NCBI GenBank assembly: GCA_963764525.1
Contig: CAVXTC010000011.1
Span: 1-64,000 of the forward strand
DNA: 64,000 nt
Direction of reading: 5' to 3'
Source of the DNA: DATDIC01 sp963764525
GTDB taxonomy: Bacteria > Pseudomonadota > Alphaproteobacteria > Acetobacterales > Acetobacteraceae
Translations under genes and position numbers: made by a program
In this document: piece after piece, positions 47,883 through 56,813 of the stretch
How positions within the stretch are numbered: the stretch's first letter is position 1
Layout: each line of letters starts with the position of its first letter
Notes under the pieces: generated by a model
What the model saw: only the letters and a program-made list of their open reading frames with translations
Told to the model about the DNA's origin: nothing
The model's database searches: none

Positions 47883-48456
47883 TTACTCCCGACCACCTAT
47901 TACAAGAATTATGCTGTCCTGGGAAATTGGCGGTTGGAATTCCGCATAGAACGGCGGGTCGTTCATACCACGAACGCGAATGCCCGCGTCGCGAAAGCAG
48001 TTCTGGATATATATCGCGTGTTGTGGTGCGGTGTCGGGTAAGCCCGATACCATATAAGATCCCGTCGAGCTTCAGTCTCAGCCAAATTTTGTTGGAAACA
48101 CTCGCGATAGAGCCAGACTTATTCAACACCGATGCTATTTCGGCTGCCAGTTCTGGCGCGTCGGGTTCCGTGCCAAGGAGTGTTATAGTGACGCCGCCCT
48201 TAGGTCCTTTTGGTAAGCAATCGAGCAGTTTGGCTCTTTGCTCCTCGCTGAGATGTCTAGGTTTTCGTGATGCCTCCAGTTTGCTAATGGCAGCATCTTT
48301 CAGAACGCTAACACGATCTCCGACAAGATAAGCAGCATAGCCGGAGAGGCCTCCCAAAACAGCGCCAACGACAGGAAGCAAAATCGCGAAAATCGTAAGC
48401 CACCGATACCAGCCATCAAGACCACCCTCTGGAATTTTATGGATCAGGCTAAACAC
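47883..48456 (-). pseudogene. Membrane-anchored protein with C-terminal alpha/beta domain, frameshifted
   Basis: N-terminal helix pair WLTIFAILLPVVGAVLGGLSGYAAYLV, a basic/helical connector (ALSEEQR-like HLSEEQRAKLLDCLP), then an alpha/beta domain (GGVTITLLGTEPDAPELAAEIASVLNKSG). Near 48040 the frame changes and continues APQHAIYIQNCFRDAGIRVRG to DSIILVIGGRE and TAA 47883-47885. That ending resembles the closing strand of a family of hypothetical proteins common on mobile islands. Lies 25 bases downstream of the recombinase on the same strand, likely co-transcribed. About 190 residues. Function unknown. Confidence 0.6.
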
Positions 48457-48481
48457 TGTCGGAGTCCTGTATTCAGTGCTA

Positions 48482-49026
48482 CTAGCTTGTGTTTCTTGAT
48501 ATCGTCGGTTGACTGACGTTGTAGCTGCGGGCGACGCCGCGCTGCGTCTCGCCTGCCGCTACGCGCGCCCGTACCTCCCGCTGCTGATGTGGCGTGAGGC
48601 TCGGCTTGCGCCCGAATTTGATGCCCTTGCCGTGGCGTCGGCTCGGCCCCGCGCGGCGCGTTCGAGAATGCGTCGGCGTTCGAGTTTCGCGGCAACGCCG
48701 AGAAAGGCGAACACGATTTCGGCGAAGTCGGATGTGGTGTCGAGGAACGGCTCGGCCAGTGATCGGATGCCAGCCCCGGCGCGCTGCATCTCGCGGGCAA
48801 TAATCAGCAGGTCGGTCGTGCCGCGCGACAGCCGGTCAACCGTAGGGGCAATAACCACGTCGCCGGGCGCGAGGATGGAGATGAGCCCGCGAAGCTGCGG
48901 GCGGTCGGCGGTCCTGCCGGTGATCTTCTCACGGAAAATCTTCTCGCATCCCGTCGCCTTGAGGTGGGCGATGTGGGGGGCGAGTTCTTGGACGGCGGTC
49001 GAGACGCGGGTATAGCCGTAAATCAT
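48482..49026 (-). pseudogene. Serine recombinase (resolvase/invertase family), frameshifted
   Basis: Small site-specific recombinase, ~182 residues. Catalytic Ser9 in YGYTRVSTAVQ, the Arg-rich active site in DVVIAPTVDRLSRGTTDLL, and the E-helix FAFLGVAAKLERRRILERAARGR. Near 48645 the frame changes into GIKFGRKPSLTPHQQREVRAR and the helix-turn-helix GVARSYNVSQPTISRNTS, ending at TAG 48482-48484. ATG 49026 is chosen because it starts the fold directly. Divergent from the SLATT-like gene. Could be a mobile-element resolvase or the mover of this island. Confidence 0.85.
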
Positions 49027-49209
49027 GCCCGCATTGTGCATTAGAATTATGCATCAAAAAAGCCCATCGCATCAGCGGCCTAAGGTTTATGCAGAAATCT
49101 TAATCTTTGAACTGGTTGAGAAAAGAACCTGAATGGTTGCGCGCCCCCTATGAGATCATGGATAATGCTGGTCGCTGGGCGCGCGACCAAGAGCAAATGG
49201 TGGTTTGCC

Positions 49210-50024
49210 ATGGAGCATATGGAACTACGGAGCTTGTCATGGGACCGCGCCCTTGACGCTCACGGGACCTATGAAATTTTTGCGCGCCGAAAGAAGGTAT
49301 TTTCTTGGCTCACCCGCCTCCGCGATTTCCTCGGCATACTTGTTCCTATCCTTGTCGCGGGTGTCGCGACGGCTGAATGGCTTGGTAACTGATTACGAAA
49401 GGGTTCGCACTGGCGAGCCTCGCGATCGCCGGCACACTTCAACTGGCGATAACTGCATGGTCACTAGTTTCCCACTGGGACGAGGCTTTGGGCTATAGTA
49501 ATCGCGCTATGCGCGATAGCACCGGCCTTCGTAACTCGTGGGAGAAAATCGCGCGTGGGCGTTCCAGCGATCCAAATTTTGACTACGAGGTCCTCTCGGT
49601 TCGTCAGGAAATAATAGATGCATTCGACGCAGAGCAGGAGTTAGAAAACGAACGAAAATATGGAATGCGCGCGGCTCTCTACCACTACCAGAGAGCCTGC
49701 GGCGTTTGCGGTAAAGTACCACGCACGCGACGCGCTCGTTTCTGGGTTCGCGAACCTTGCGATAATTGTGGTGAAAGCCTGAAAGGACGGCTCTCAATGT
49801 CAATGCAGCAGTTACCGCAACAGCAACCGCACCAGCAAATTCCGCTTACCCCGAACGACCTCTCCGAGAACACGGCTCTTGTCTGGGACGGCTTTGTAGC
49901 CCTTTCGCCCACCGAAAGGGCTATGGTGTTGAATGCAATTCAGGGAAGCCGTGGCGGACAGAAATCCTGCCCATATCGCTTGGCCCCAAAGGGAATAAGA
50001 TGCCCTTGCTGTGGGAGGACATAG
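49210..50024 (+). pseudogene. SLATT-like two-helix membrane protein with zinc ribbon, frameshifted and fused to a CxxCGR module
   Basis: N-terminal DAHGTYEIFARRKKVFSWLTRLRD precedes helix 1 (FLGILVPILVAGVATAEWLG); at about 49392 the frame changes and helix 2 follows (FALASLAIAGTLQLAITAWSLV), then a long soluble segment (ALGYSNRAMRDSTGLRNSWEKI and on) and a zinc ribbon CGVCGKVPRTRRARFWVREP then CDNCG (CxxC-x16-CxxC). This architecture matches SLATT-domain proteins, which in several predicted bacterial immune systems act as pore-forming effectors, and resembles the NCBI 'mobilome CxxCx(11)CxxC' family apart from the spacing. The frame runs on without a stop into the CxxCGR mini-protein. Start is uncertain (ATG 49150 or 49210). 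Confidence 0.55.
49797..50024 (+). CDS. CxxCGR mini-protein, copy A
   Basis: 75 residues from ATG 49797, which has AAAGGA 8 bases upstream, inside the same frame as the SLATT-like protein; it can be made separately or as its C-terminal extension. After a Gln-rich start (MSMQQLPQQQPHQQ) it reads LTPNDLSENTALVWDGFVAL, SPTERAMVLNAIQGSRGG and ends PKGIRCPCCGRT, a likely half zinc-binding site. Aligns end to end with copy B 140 bases downstream. No known family recognised. Confidence 0.6.
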   Translation: MSMQQLPQQQPHQQIPLTPNDLSENTALVWDGFVALSPTERAMVLNAIQGSRGGQKSCPYRLAPKGIRCPCCGRT

Positions 50025-50167
50025 GACGCGAGGAGATACTACCCGGATTGACCAGCTAGAGCAGACTATCCTTGTATATCACGTAGAGTTGTCGGAATGC
50101 GGCGTGGCGCACACACCGCGCAACAGCGGCTCCACATAGCAAACTCAGCATCAGGAGTAACCAATAG

Positions 50168-50374
50168 ATGGAACTTACCCCGAATAATCTGTTCGAGTAC
50201 CTGCCCGAGGATGTGGCCCGCGTTTGGAACTGCTATGTCGCCCTGTCGCCTGCCGAGAGGGACGTGTTGTATGATGCAATTCAAAAAAGCCGAGGTTGGG
50301 CCGATGGGATGCCCTTGCCGTCAGTAAACCTCGGCCCGAAAGGGGGTAATTGCGTATACTGTGGGAGGAGCTAA
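50168..50374 (+). CDS. CxxCGR mini-protein, copy B
   Basis: 68 residues: MELTPNNLFEYLPEDVARVW, NCYVALSPAERDVLYDAIQK, then GPKGGNCVYCGRS. Shares with copy A the pattern LTPN-L-E, VW, VALSP-ER, AIQ-SRG, L-PKG and C-terminal CxxCGR. AGGAG lies 12 bases before ATG 50168. The two copies diverge at DNA level, so the duplication is not recent and both seem maintained. Function unknown; small size, island location and the SLATT-like neighbour suggest a regulator or partner. Confidence 0.65.
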   Translation: MELTPNNLFEYLPEDVARVWNCYVALSPAERDVLYDAIQKSRGWADGMPLPSVNLGPKGGNCVYCGRS

Positions 50375-50758
50375 AGACAAAAAAAGCTACATCATCGCAT
50401 AGCCCATAACCTGCTAAATCCGATGCCGCTGTGAAATTCTTCATTTTTCACGCCCCCCTCGGCTTGTGGTGAAAGCGGGCATTGCGGCATATGCCAAATC
50501 GGGAAGCGAGGAAAGCTGCTGGATGACAAGCGACGAAGTGCGGAACCTCTATGCAGGCGCTGTGAACTGTGCGTAATGCTGCTCTACTGATTCTGCGCAC
50601 AGCGCATCGCGTGATCGCGACGGCCTAATATTGCCAACCCACACGCTCATCGGACTAACAACCGAACAGGCCTCAAGGCTATCTACCTGCATCGAGACGG
50701 TGATCCAAAGGCGTTGCGACCATTCGGCATTCGTCATAACCTTGCTTCCCTGAGGGAC
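50375..50758. other. Island stretch without a supported gene
   Basis: Short frames only (one reads CWMTSDEVRNLYAGAVNCA before a stop). Contains the left copy of an imperfect direct repeat at 50411-50450. Nothing recognised. Confidence 0.4.
50411..50450. repeat. Imperfect direct repeat, left copy
   Basis: CTGCTAAATCCGATGCCGCT followed by GTGAAATTCTTCATTTTTCA matches, at about three-quarters of positions, the segment at 50990-51030 in the same orientation. Both lie shortly after a gene stop. Confidence 0.35.
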
Positions 50759-50980
50759 ATGAGCCTAGCGAGAGGATTCAAGTTGAGGGCAGCTGGCATC
50801 GACCAGATCGTCGCCAGTATGGGTGATAATTACGCCGATCACGACTATCGCTACATGAAACCCAATGCGACGCTTCGATACGTATCGGACGATGGCCTTA
50901 TTCCCGTGATCCAGAATTTCATTGACGAAGTTGCGGTCGATATCGGGCTTCCGGAGAGACCGCGAGGCGTGGCCGCATAA
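50759..50980 (+). CDS. Hypothetical island protein
   Basis: 73 residues from ATG 50759 with GAGGG just upstream (close spacing): MSLARGFKLRAAGIDQIVAS, then MGDNYADHDYRYMK, YVSDDGLIPVIQNFIDEVAV and a basic end. Mixed charged composition and helix-friendly pattern look protein-like, and the frame is open a further 15 codons upstream. I do not recognise a family; it could be the C-terminal part of a larger, decayed gene. Confidence 0.4.
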   Translation: MSLARGFKLRAAGIDQIVASMGDNYADHDYRYMKPNATLRYVSDDGLIPVIQNFIDEVAVDIGLPERPRGVAA

Positions 50981-50989
50981 AGGCGTATT

Positions 50990-51030
50990 CTGCTGAATCG
51001 GATTGCTGCTGCGAATTCTTGATTTTGCAA
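50990..51030. repeat. Imperfect direct repeat, right copy
   Basis: CTGCTGAATCGGATTGCTGC followed by TGCGAATTCTTGATTTTGCA; partner of the segment at 50411-50450. The pair brackets about 540 bases containing the hypothetical gene. Confidence 0.35.
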
Positions 51031-51213
51031 AGAAGGCGGCTGCAACCGGGGGCATCGCCGAGGAACTTCCTTGGAGTTGCACTAAGCGGGAGAGGCGGGG
51101 GCCGGCACCACCCACGGGCAGGTGAATGGCGTAGTTTACAGGGGGAGTGGAAAGTTACGCCTCCGGTAGTTACACCTCGTGATCCGGCCGCCCATCCGAG
51201 GCCATGGGGAACA

Positions 51214-52209
51214 TCATGCCCCGGCGGCGTCCCACCAGGGACACACCCCGGTCAGCCGGCGATAGTTCCCCTCCATCACCTGCACCGGCGCACGCTCCCC
51301 GGCCTCGGCGGCGCGCAGCCGCATCGCCCGGGCCTGCTCGCGCTGTTCGACCGGCAGCCATAGCCGGTCGTGGCCCCAGAGGCTGGGTCCGACCGTCACC
51401 TCGGCGGGTTCCCAGGTCGCGGTGTCCACCTCGCGCCCGCCCCAGCCGTATTCCAGCATGAACCCGGACGGCGAGCGCAGATAGAACGACGTGACCATGT
51501 CGTTCGGATGCCGCCCCAGCGTGGTGGCGATGCGCTCCGGTTCGCCCAGCGCGATGTCGTAGCCCTGACCGACATCGTCGAACGAATACAGCTCCACCAT
51601 CAAATGGTGCAGCCCGTGCCGCCCGGTTTCGATCAGCGCCAGGCTGTGATGGCGCGGGTTGATGTGGAAAAAGAACGCCTTGAACGGGCGCAGGATATAG
51701 TCGCTGACCCGAAACCCCAGCAGGTCGCGATAGAAGCCCAGCATCGTATCGATCTCCGGCACGGTCAGCACGGCGTGGCCCATGCCGAGCGGGCCGGTGC
51801 GGAAGCCGGAAATGGTGCGTCCGGGGCGGAACGGGTCGGCTGCGACTTCCTGGCCATGGAACGCCTCCAGCCGGTTCCCCGCCGGATCCGCGAACGAGAT
51901 CAGCCGGTGAACCCGGCGCTGGTCGGCCCGCGCTGCCGGTTCTTGCGTCACCGCGACGCCGGCCGCCTCCAGCCGTGCCGCCAGCGCATCGAGCGCGTCC
52001 GGCGTGGCGACCTCCCACCCGAAATAGCGCGTGCCCTCCGGCAGTTCGCGGTCGATCACCAGGCGCTGGCGGCGGTCGTCCATGCGGAATGCGCGGGCGG
52101 TCTGGCCACCGTCCACCTGTTGCATGCCGAGCCAGCGCGTCGCGAAATCGGACCACTCATCGAGCGCCGTGGCACCGATCCCGACATAGCCGAGCGATTG
52201 CAGCTCCAT
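51214..52209 (-). CDS. Extradiol dioxygenase-like VOC protein (BphC type)
   Basis: 331-residue two-module glyoxalase/dioxygenase fold (BphC family): N-terminal module LGYVGIGATALDEWSDFATRWLGM, C-terminal module with the metal triad His in PLGMGHAVLTVPEID, His in HGLHHLMVELYS and Glu in GFMLEYGWGG. This is the ligand set of Fe(II)-dependent catechol-2,3-cleaving enzymes (2,3-dihydroxybiphenyl type). ATG 52209 follows GGGGGAAAC; a GTG one codon earlier is less likely. No other aromatic-degradation gene is near, so the substrate is open. Confidence 0.9.
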   Translation of the reverse strand: MELQSLGYVGIGATALDEWSDFATRWLGMQQVDGGQTARAFRMDDRRQRLVIDRELPEGTRYFGWEVATPDALDALAARLEAAGVAVTQEPAARADQRRVHRLISFADPAGNRLEAFHGQEVAADPFRPGRTISGFRTGPLGMGHAVLTVPEIDTMLGFYRDLLGFRVSDYILRPFKAFFFHINPRHHSLALIETGRHGLHHLMVELYSFDDVGQGYDIALGEPERIATTLGRHPNDMVTSFYLRSPSGFMLEYGWGGREVDTATWEPAEVTVGPSLWGHDRLWLPVEQREQARAMRLRAAEAGERAPVQVMEGNYRRLTGVCPWWDAAGA

Positions 52210-52229
52210 CACCGCGTTTCCCCCTATTG

Positions 52230-52301
52230 GGCCAATCCGGCGGCCAATCCGGCGGCCAATCCGGCGGCCAATCCGGCGGCCAATCCGGCGGCCAATCCGG
52301 C
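52230..52301. repeat. Six perfect 12-bp tandem repeats
   Basis: GGCCAATCCGGC repeats six times without change immediately upstream of the dioxygenase-like gene (minus strand), 20 bases from its start. The unit count can vary by slippage and would alter spacing of the promoter or leader. Confidence 0.92.
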
Positions 52302-52344
52302 AGCATAACCGACAGCAGCGGGCGAGGCGACAGGAGAAACCGTT

Positions 52345-52530
52345 TCAGTGGATCGCATTACCGCCAGCAGCGGCGGTCGGCACGCCGTTCACCGCCATGC
52401 CGGCGGTGGTCTGCGAGCCCCACGCATTGCTGATCCGGTCCGCACCGGGAGGCGGTCCCCAGGCCATCGACACGCATCCGCTCAGCGCCGTCAGCAGGAC
52501 CAGCCCTGCAACCCATGTCATGCGTCGCAT
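52345..52530 (-). CDS. Small lipoprotein
   Basis: 61 residues: MRRMTWVAGLVLLTALSGC is a textbook lipoprotein signal with lipobox LSGC (Cys19), then VSMAWGPPPGADRISNAWG and a low-complexity Ala/Gly end. Would be anchored to the inner or outer membrane. Lies 14 bases after the HNH nuclease gene on the same strand. No known family. Confidence 0.7.
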   Translation of the reverse strand: MRRMTWVAGLVLLTALSGCVSMAWGPPPGADRISNAWGSQTTAGMAVNGVPTAAAGGNAIH

Positions 52531-52544
52531 CGCCCTGGATCCGC

Positions 52545-53120
52545 TCAGCTTTCCAGCTCACTGTCCCAATACAGGAAGTCGCGCCAGCTCTGGTGCAGGT
52601 AGTTGGGTGGAAACGCCCGGCCGTTGTCCTGCAGCTCCCACGTCGTCGGCTGGCGCGGGTGGCTGCGCGGAAACATCGCGCATTCCCGGGGCAGCCGTGA
52701 GCCCTTGCGCAGATTGCACTCGCCGCACGCGGTGACCACGTTCTGCCAGGTGGTGCGCCCGCCACGGCTGCGCGGCACCACGTGGTCGAACGTCAGGTCC
52801 GGCGCCGGACGCCGCCCGCCGCAATACTGGCAGTGGAAGGTGTCGCGCAGGAACACGTTGAACCGGGTGAAGGCCGGCCGCCGCGCTGATGGGATGTAGT
52901 CCTTCAGCGCGATGACGCTCGGCAGCCGCATGGTGACGGAGGGCGACCGCACCTCCGTCTCGTACTCCGACAATACCGAGACGCGGTCGAGGAACACCGC
53001 CTTCACCGCATCCTGCCAAGCCCACACCGAGAGCGGGAAATACGACAACGGCCGGAAATCCGCGTTCAGCACGAGCGCAGGGAAATACTGACCGCCGACA
53101 TATTGACCGCCATCTGGCAA
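52545..53120 (-). CDS. HNH endonuclease family protein
   Basis: 191 residues. N-terminal ALVLNADFRPLSYFPLSVW and KAVFLDRVSVLSEYETEVRSP are typical of the short, chromosomally conserved alphaproteobacterial HNH proteins. The nuclease motif follows: FHCQYCGGR, LTFDHVVPRSRGG, TWQNVVTACGECN, giving the zinc-binding CxxC pairs and the catalytic His. Not next to any restriction methylase or phage gene, so probably a housekeeping or repair nuclease. Confidence 0.92.
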   Translation of the reverse strand: MPDGGQYVGGQYFPALVLNADFRPLSYFPLSVWAWQDAVKAVFLDRVSVLSEYETEVRSPSVTMRLPSVIALKDYIPSARRPAFTRFNVFLRDTFHCQYCGGRRPAPDLTFDHVVPRSRGGRTTWQNVVTACGECNLRKGSRLPRECAMFPRSHPRQPTTWELQDNGRAFPPNYLHQSWRDFLYWDSELES

Positions 53121-53364
53121 ACGCCGCTCTCCTGTATCCGGAGCGCGCAGCGGCGGGGGCTTTATGCCAACTCGCCATATCTTGTGCGGCGCCGAAGACC
53201 AAGCCCTATATCGCAGAGCCGCGCCCGCGCCGCAAGCCGCACGCCGGCTGATGTCATCGCGTTGTCAATCAGTTGTCGGTCGATCCCGCGGCTGCGCGGC
53301 GCGGTGCGGAGGGGCGGGACCACGCGTTGGCGGGAAAAGCGTGGCGGATTCCGCCGTCTCGTGC

Positions 53365-53390
53365 GGCGGAATGCGCTGCGCTTTCCCGCC
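53365..53390. repeat. Dispersed hairpin repeat, second copy
   Basis: GGCGGAATGCGCTGCGCTTT followed by CCCGCC, differing from the copy at 46834-46859 at two or three positions. Confidence 0.6.
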
Positions 53391-53693
53391 CTGCCGAGTT
53401 TCGCGCTCAGGTCGGCAGCGTGACCATGGTGGAGACCAATCTCCGCGCCGCACAACCGGGCGGCAAGTGCGGTTGGGCGCTCGGCGGCACTGCTGTGCGG
53501 GTGCGTCGGTGTCAGCTGATAGCGCTGCTGGTCCCGGCCGGCCGGACGCGCCCGCCACAAATTCAGCCGAAATTGCGTCCTTGGCTATCAGCAGGTCAAA
53601 CGTTCGCCATGCATGTTGACGGGCTGCGGCAGTCAGATCAGAGGAGCGTCCGCATTGTGAGCATTCCCGGGCACTTGGCGCCATGCTTTTTGA

Positions 53694-53768
53694 CACGGAG
53701 TTCGCTGAGGACACAGAGTTCACCGAGACGATTTCTCAGCGATCTCTGTGCCCTCAGCGATCTCTGTG
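53694..53768. repeat. Long inverted repeat (CACGGAG..CTCTGTG type)
   Basis: Left arm 53694-53718 (CACGGAGTTCGCTGAGGACA then CAGAG) and right arm 53744-53768 (CTCTGTGCCCTCAGCGATCT then CTGTG) pair at 22 of 25 positions around a 25-base loop. Belongs to the widespread class of ACAGAG/CTCTGT intergenic dyads. Confidence 0.65.
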
Positions 53769-53950
53769 TTGAGTCCTGCTTTCATGCCTGGACCCAGGTA
53801 CGGAACATCATGTGAGAATCTCAGGCTACGCGCCAGGAGCTGCCGTGGTGGGTACGGCTTCCCTTTTGCTCAGGAATTTCTCAACCAGTGGCAAATGGTG
53901 CGTTCCGGTTCCGCAGACACACTGGCCGCCACCAAAGGTTACTCCTTCAG

Positions 53951-55535
53951 CTACGCCGCTGGCGGCGGAGGCCGCAACAGCGCGGCCAGCAGCAGCATTC
54001 CCAGCACCGTCAGCGACACGATCGCGAAGCCGTCCTTGTAGGACAGCACGTTCGCCTGGTTTCGCACCGCCTGGACCAGCAGCGACGCGGCACGCGCGGA
54101 GGCGCCCGCCAGCCCCTCGGACCGCGCCGTGACCGCGTCGGCATAAGCCGAGAGACGCTCCGCAGCGCCCGTGCCGCCGACTTCCACGTGCAGGCCGAGC
54201 AGGTTCGACGCGATCTGCTCGCGCATCCGCACGTAGGTCTGCATGAATGCGTTGCCGGCCTCCCCGCCCAGCAGGCGCGCGGTCTGCAGCAGCACGCCGA
54301 AGGTCAGCGCGTCGGCCGGACGCAGATGCTTCACCGCGAACAGCACCAGCGCGATCAGCGCCGCCGATTGCCCGAACGCCTGCAGGATTTGCGAGGGCAG
54401 GAAGTCGTCGGTCGCCCATACCTGGGTCAGGCCGGTCGCCATCGCGCAGGCCACCCCGACTGTGCACAGGCCGATGGCGAGCATCACCCGCGCGTCGATC
54501 CACCGCAGCAGGGCAGCGATCAGCGGCGCCAGCAGGAATTGTGGCACCGCGATCCATAGCAGCACCTTGCCGATATCGAGCGCACGGAAGTTCTGAACGG
54601 CGGTCAGGTATTGCGGGATCAGGTAGCTGGTCGAGAGGATGATGAAGCGATACAGCACCAGGATCGTCATCAGCAGCGCGATGTTCCGCCGCAGCAGGAA
54701 GCGCGGGTTGATCCACGGATGCTCGGCCAGCAGCGCCTGCAGCACGAAGGCAACGATCAACACGCCGGCACCGAGCAGCAGCCCGCACACCACGCCGGAG
54801 TTCAGCCAGTCGAGCCGGTTGCCCTGATCCAGTGCCGCATACAGCATCGAGAATCCCGCGGCAGCATAGAACATGCCCCAGAAATCGGCGTTGCGCAGCG
54901 CATCGCGGTTCACCGGCTGGCGCGGCATGCCGAAATGGATGCAGACCAGCATCGGCAGCGCCAGCACCGTGCCCTGCCAGAAGATCCAGTGCCAGTTGAA
55001 ATGGTCGAGATACCAGCCCTCCAGCGAGGCGGGAATATTCAGCGACAGTTCCAGGTTCAGCCCGTACGCGGCGATGCCGTAGGGCCAGAGCGAGGGCTTC
55101 AGGCTTTGCAGCACGAAGCCGATGGTCAGCGGAATGAAGGTGCCGGAACTGAGGCCGCCGACCGCCTGCCCGATCAGCAGGCTGGGCAGGCGGGGTGCCA
55201 GCGGGATCAGCGCCGAGGTGAGCGCGAAGACGCCCGGCCGACACCATCAGCACGCGCCGCGGGCCGAACACCAGTCCGAGCCACGCGGCAATCGGGCCCG
55301 ATGCACATCTGCCCGACCGTGGCGGAGGTGGTGATCCAGGCGCCCTCGTCGAACCCCGCATGCACGGCGCCGCGCAGGTCGGCCAGGCCGAGGCTGGTGA
55401 TGCGTCCGTACAGCGTGGAGATCACCGCGCCCAGCAGCACCGCGGCGATGCCGACGAACGGGCGCGTGCAGAGCGGCGCGCGGGCGGCGCGTCATGGTGG
55501 GCGGCCGGCGCGAGCCGCGCGACCGTGCCGCTCAT
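53951..55535 (-). pseudogene. EmrB-like MFS (DHA2) drug exporter, frameshifted
   Basis: 14-helix multidrug exporter, ~528 residues. ATG 55535 overlaps the stop of the adaptor gene. Early parts read VLLGAVISTLYGRITSLGLADL and GFDEGAWITTSATVGQMC, then FGPRRVLMVSAG, each in a different frame (changes near 55480, 55300 and 55235), after which a single frame runs to the stop at 53951: FNWHWIFWQGTVLALPMLVC, helices through LLMTILVLYRFIILSTSYLI, ending VLGMLLLAALLRPPPPAA. Forms an EmrAB-type pair with the upstream HlyD protein. Confidence 0.8.
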
Positions 55536-56663
55536 TTCGGGGCCGACTGTCTCCGCCCCGGCTCGTCGGTGTGGATCGTGGTTTCGACCGACATGCCGGG
55601 GCGCAGCCGGTCGCCGAGCCCGTCGGCGTCGTCCAGCGCCAGCTTCACCGGTATGCGCTGCACCACCTTGGTGAAGTTGCCGGTGGCGTTGTCGGGCGGC
55701 AGCAGCGCGAACTGCGAGCCGGTGGCCGGCGACCACGATGCCACGTGGCCGGGCAGGACCACGCCGGGGAACGTGTCGACCCGGATCTCCGCGCGCTGTC
55801 CGACGCGCAGGTGGGTGAGCTGGGTTTCCTTGTAGTTGGCAATGACGTAGAGATGCTGCAGCGGCACCACGGCGATCACCTGGGTGCCGACCCGACATAC
55901 TGGCCGGGATAGACCCGCCGCTGCCCCGTCATCCCATCGACCGGCGACGTGATCCTTGTATACCCGAGGTTGATGCGCGCCAGATCGAGCGCCGCCTCGC
56001 GCGGCTTTGAGGTTGGCGGCGAGCTGCGCCTCCTGCGTGTGCTGCACCTCCAGTTGCCGCCGCGCCGCTTCCACGGCGGCGCCGGCGCCCATCACCTGCG
56101 CGTCGCGATAGGCGACGCGGCGTCCGCCTGCTCAACCGCCTGTTCGGTGCCGACCACGCGGGTCGCGAGCAGCTTGCGCTGGCGCTCGGCTTCCAGATGG
56201 TTGCGCAGCGCGGTCGCACGATTGCCCTGGAGCTGCGCCTCGGCGGCGGCGATATTCGCGTCCTGCAACAGCTCCTGGGCTTTCAGGTTGGCGATCGCGG
56301 CCTGCGCCGAGGCGACGTTGGCGGCGGCCTGGTCCAGTTGCGCGCGAAACGGTGCGTCGTCGATCCGCGCCAGCAAATCGCCGGCCCGGACGGGCTGAAA
56401 ATCGCCGACCGGCACGGCGTTGATCCGCCCGGAGACCTGGGCCGAAAGCGGCGTGAGGTCGGCCTGCACCGTCGCGTCATCGCTCCATTGCGGCCCGGCG
56501 CCGCCGACCCAGCGATCCCAGTTCACCATGACAAGCGCTGCAAGGCCGGCGGCGAGCGCGACGGCAAGCAGCGCGGCGCCTGGGCCAGCAGGCGGCTTCG
56601 CCATGGGTGCCGCGGCGTTTCGACTTCGGTCGCTTCGCGGGCGGTACCTGTGCTCTCGCTCAT
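55532..56663 (-). pseudogene. EmrA/HlyD-family adaptor protein, frameshifted
   Basis: Periplasmic adaptor of the MFS-based tripartite exporter, ~377 residues. ATG 56663 has GGAGG at ideal spacing; MSESTGTAREATEVETP then needs a frame change near 56615 to enter the membrane anchor (GAALLAVALAAGLAALVMVNW). Next come the biotinyl-lipoyl region (WSDDATVQADLTPLSAQVSG, VPVGDFQPVRAGDLLARIDD), coiled coil, and after further changes near 56095, 55990 and 55890 the end AVVPLQHLYVIANYKETQLT and GMSVETTIHTDE. ATG 56604 would avoid the first change. TGA 55532-55534 overlaps the exporter start. Confidence 0.8.
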
Positions 56664-56813
56664 GTGCCGACCTCCGCCGGAAGCAGACGGGGATCATAGC
56701 AGCTTCGATTGATAGTGGCCGTCCCAGCCGGAGGGGGCCAGGGTCGGCAGCCACGTGCCGGCTGCGGCTGCGGTTTCAGGCGTCCGCTGCGATTGAGGGC
56801 TTGATTACTATGA

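Larger units (their letters stand above)
53121..53950. other. Long intergenic region with repeats only
   Basis: Between two minus-strand genes; no coding sequence supported. Holds the hairpin repeat at 53365-53390, a neighbouring GCGGATTCCGCC dyad at 53344-53355, and the long inverted repeat at 53694-53768. Confidence 0.55.

Noticed and set aside
52230..52301. CRISPR array
   Set aside because: Units of 12 bp are directly adjacent with no spacers.
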